From JAAYJR01 sp964495655 (GTDB lineage: Bacteria > Bacteroidota > Bacteroidia > Bacteroidales > Prolixibacteraceae): a stretch of DNA of 64,000 nucleotides. A program made the translations under genes and the position numbers. Below are positions 62,036 through 64,000 of this stretch, piece by piece. The DNA is taken from positions 1 to 64,000 of the forward strand of contig CAZBWK010000003.1 in NCBI GenBank assembly GCA_964495655.1, given 5' to 3'. The stretch's first letter is position 1. Every line of letters starts with the position of its first letter. The notes under the pieces were generated by a model. That model saw nothing but the letters and a program-made list of their open reading frames with translations, did not search any database and was not told the DNA's origin.

Positions 62036-63142
62036 TTATTTAAGTAAATTTGATAATGTTTCTCTATCCTCAGGATGAACAGAACCATCAGGCAGTGGCC
62101 CGATATTAAGGAGCAGGTTATAGCCGTTTGACTCCGCATCGTCTAATAATTTTTTTACATCCTCAACCTTAAGGTGGTATCCGTCGCATGTTTTGTTGTA
62201 ACCCCAGGTGGCTCCGGCTCCCGGCCGTGGTGGCTGCATGGTGTTACAAACCTCTTTGGGTTTATCTTTATTGAGTTCGTAAGCTTTTTGTGCAACCGGA
62301 TACTGCTCTCCTACCTTTTTATTACTGCCTCGTTCGGGGGCCATAAAATCTTCATCTCCGTTTGCCCCCTGCTTGAAGGAGATCAGAGCATGCGGCGATA
62401 AATTTCTGATCAATGCGTAGGTCTCTTCTATTGGAAAAACATCCGGATTTGCATAGTAACCCATAATGGGATCGAACCATATCCCCGCTATTGAAGGGTA
62501 TTGTGTAAGTAATTCCCTGAGCTGGGCATGTACATAATTAACATATTTCCTGAAATCTTCAGGTTTTTCATATTTATAGGTGTCAGGTTTATTTTTATAG
62601 GCAGGCCGTGCACTGCTCCAGCCCTCTTCACGGTCATAAAACCAGGGATGTTTCCAGTCAGCTGCATACGAATAGTAAAGGAACAGTCCCAGTCCCTCCT
62701 GTTCGCAGGCCTTAGCCATCTCTGCCATCAGGTCTCGCCGGGCAGGAGAGTTAACACTGTTGAAATCTGTCTCATCTGTTTTGAAAAGACAGAATCCGTC
62801 ATGATGCTTACTGGTTATTGTAATATACTTCATGCCAGCCTTTTTTGCCAGTCTGGCAATAGATTTTGCATCGAAATCCGAGGCAGTGAATTCATCTTTT
62901 AGTTTAGCATAACGGTCAACCGGAATAGTATCTCTCAGCTGAATCCATTCCCCTCTGCCGAGCCGGCTGTAAAGCCCGTAGTGAATAAACATTCCAAACT
63001 GTGCATCTTTAAACCATTGCAGGTTGGCGGACCTGGGATCTTTTTTGTACTCTTTCCTGTAATTTTTCAGATAATCCGGGACACCTGCCGAGACAGATAG
63101 GCTGACAATCAGGAAGATAAAGATATAAATTATTTTTTTCAT
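62036..63142 (-). CDS. alpha-L-fucosidase (GH29)
   Basis: 368 residues with a signal peptide (~1-19). The GH29 barrel is clear: LQWFKDAQFGMFIHYGLYS (~42-60), TSKHHDGFCLF (~105-115), and the nucleophile aspartate in IAGIWFDPIMGY (~215-226). It removes terminal alpha-L-fucose from glycans in the periplasm. The size matches the catalytic domain without an added carbohydrate-binding module. ATG 63142 (MKKIIYIFIF) is chosen over the longer frame since it gives a proper signal peptide. It comes 13 bases after the SGNH hydrolase gene, so they are co-transcribed. Confidence 0.9.
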   Translation of the reverse strand: MKKIIYIFIFLIVSLSVSAGVPDYLKNYRKEYKKDPRSANLQWFKDAQFGMFIHYGLYSRLGRGEWIQLRDTIPVDRYAKLKDEFTASDFDAKSIARLAKKAGMKYITITSKHHDGFCLFKTDETDFNSVNSPARRDLMAEMAKACEQEGLGLFLYYSYAADWKHPWFYDREEGWSSARPAYKNKPDTYKYEKPEDFRKYVNYVHAQLRELLTQYPSIAGIWFDPIMGYYANPDVFPIEETYALIRNLSPHALISFKQGANGDEDFMAPERGSNKKVGEQYPVAQKAYELNKDKPKEVCNTMQPPRPGAGATWGYNKTCDGYHLKVEDVKKLLDDAESNGYNLLLNIGPLPDGSVHPEDRETLSNLLK

Positions 63143-63155
63143 GTCAGTTTCATTA

Positions 63156-64000
63156 TCAGTCAGCAAATTTTTTCAGACGCGGCATTAAAAATTCTGAATA
63201 TCTTAAGAACCCGAGGTCTGTAAAGTGAACCCCGTCTACTGTTGCCTCATTATCATCTCCTATCATTCCTTTAGAAGGGATAAGCCTGATATTTTTCTCC
63301 CCGGTTTTTTTCAGGCCCCTGAAAATTTTATTCAGCGCTTCATTTTTATCCTTTATAAGTTGTTTGTTTTCAAGATCATAAGTGGCTTTTGGATACACAG
63401 GGTTTTCGATGAAGAATATAGGGACATCCGGTAGCTTATCTCTTATTATGCGATAGAATTTTTCTGTTTTCTCTTCAATCTCAATGACACTTACATTTGG
63501 CATAAAGTCCAGCAGTATTACTGAAGCGTCACATTGGGCTATCAGTTCGGCAATTTCATAGTCCAGTTTGGCATTACCGCTGAATCCTACGTTAATAACT
63601 TCCCTGTTCAGCCATCTTGTAAGTATGTTGGTATGTGCCATACCGGGCCGGGTTGCACATCCTCCCTGCAATATGCTGGTGCCATAACAAACAACTGGCT
63701 TATTACGGTTTGGCAGGTTTACACCGGGTTGTGCAATCACAGACAATGAGTCTACCCCTATCTCGAGCGAGGTAACTCCGTCGTAAAGAGGCAGGAAGAG
63801 AATAAATTCACGCATCAGTCCATCCATATTTGATGATATAACGACCTCATTTTTTTTGCCTGACGGCCTGGCAGAATTGACAAACACCCATTTTCTGCCA
63901 TTCAGGGCATAAAGGTCCAGTCCTTTTATCCCTGTAAAAGCCATGTGGTTCATAACATTGTCATTCAGCAATTCCCATTTGGCTGCTATCCTGGTTGTGT
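63156..64000 (-). CDS. SGNH/GDSL hydrolase (cut by the window end)
   Basis: The C-terminal ~281 residues of a larger protein; the frame stays open to the window edge, so the N-terminus is missing. The first ~90 visible residues form a beta-sandwich typical of the N-terminal domain of carbohydrate esterases in Bacteroidota. The SGNH triad follows: serine in CYGTSILQGG, glycine/asparagine blocks in NVGFSGNAKLD and the D-x2-H pair in DGVHFTDLGFLRY. It probably removes acetyl or acyl groups from glycans before the fucosidase acts on them. Confidence 0.85.
   Translation of the reverse strand, partial: TTRIAAKWELLNDNVMNHMAFTGIKGLDLYALNGRKWVFVNSARPSGKKNEVVISSNMDGLMREFILFLPLYDGVTSLEIGVDSLSVIAQPGVNLPNRNKPVVCYGTSILQGGCATRPGMAHTNILTRWLNREVINVGFSGNAKLDYEIAELIAQCDASVILLDFMPNVSVIEIEEKTEKFYRIIRDKLPDVPIFFIENPVYPKATYDLENKQLIKDKNEALNKIFRGLKKTGEKNIRLIPSKGMIGDDNEATVDGVHFTDLGFLRYSEFLMPRLKKFAD

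Noticed and set aside
1..64000. CRISPR arrays, insertion sequences, prophage, defence systems, gene clusters for secondary metabolites
   Set aside because: No regularly spaced repeats, transposase, integrase, phage structural gene or defence-type gene group could be recognised anywhere in the window.

Overview
The window is a chromosomal segment from a member of the Bacteroidota, most likely of the Bacteroidales/Marinilabiliales type. The gene content supports this: a DUF2723 membrane protein, a fused SecDF, three-subunit transhydrogenase, a long-tailed ribosomal protein S16, TIGR02757 and DUF2807 proteins, and the DapL lysine route. So does the regulatory DNA: many genes follow the Bacteroidota -7 box TAnnTTTG, several with a TTTG -33 box 19-20 bases upstream, and Shine-Dalgarno sequences are almost absent. 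Hybrid cluster protein under a Crp/Fnr regulator suggests anaerobic life with exposure to nitric oxide or hydroxylamine. I see no phage, insertion sequence, CRISPR array, rRNA operon or SusC/SusD pair; most of the window is ordinary core genome.

Layout. 0.1-7.1 kb: DUF2723 protein, the Crp/Fnr regulator divergent from hcp with a near-perfect operator between them, and class II aldolase. 7.2-12.0 kb: a REP-like double hairpin, then a secreted HEAT/double-DUF1080 protein with a Tat-exported Gfo/Idh/MocA oxidoreductase. 12.3-15.5 kb: a lipoate operon (lipA, a methyltransferase, lipB, an endonuclease/phosphatase-fold protein). 15.6-21.8 kb: TPR protein, DMT permease, ruvC, rpsP, rimM, DUF2807 protein, mscL. 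21.8-28.5 kb: tsaC, a glycosyltransferase, lysA, a DapF-like protein, dapL and a second aminotransferase. 28.6-33.9 kb: G+C-rich pntAA/pntAB/pntB, a potassium channel, thyA and folA. 33.9-41.6 kb: yifB, DUF58, trxA, dnaE, HIT, greA, all on the minus strand. 41.8-48.8 kb: two small envelope proteins (one an odd Rieske-like lipoprotein), ahcY, recQ, tatC, lptB, tRNA-Glu, rpsT. 48.9-57.0 kb: radC, a deacetylase-like protein, a FemAB/GNAT-like protein, TIGR02757, a lolD-type ATPase, tatA, secDF. 57.1-64.0 kb: a small membrane protein, a retropepsin-like protease beside a decayed malate dehydrogenase, a nucleoside-type MFS permease, a PhoD-like phosphatase, an alpha-L-fucosidase and an SGNH hydrolase cut by the window end.

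Genes that work together: dapL and the DapF-like protein with lysA (lysine and cell-wall diaminopimelate), lipA with lipB (lipoyl cofactor), thyA with folA (dTMP and folate), tatA with tatC (folded-protein export, with a Tat-signal oxidoreductase as a likely client), the three pnt subunits (NADPH supply), and fucosidase/SGNH esterase/phosphatase/permease (scavenging of sugars and nucleosides).

The points most worth a second look are: the DapF homologue in which both catalytic cysteines are serine; the Rieske-fold lipoprotein whose two histidine ligands are replaced; the mdh remnant hidden upstream of the protease gene; the Crp/Fnr operator placed at about -40 of hcp; and the REP-like element at 7.2 kb. 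I found no clear multi-gene system that I would call undescribed.
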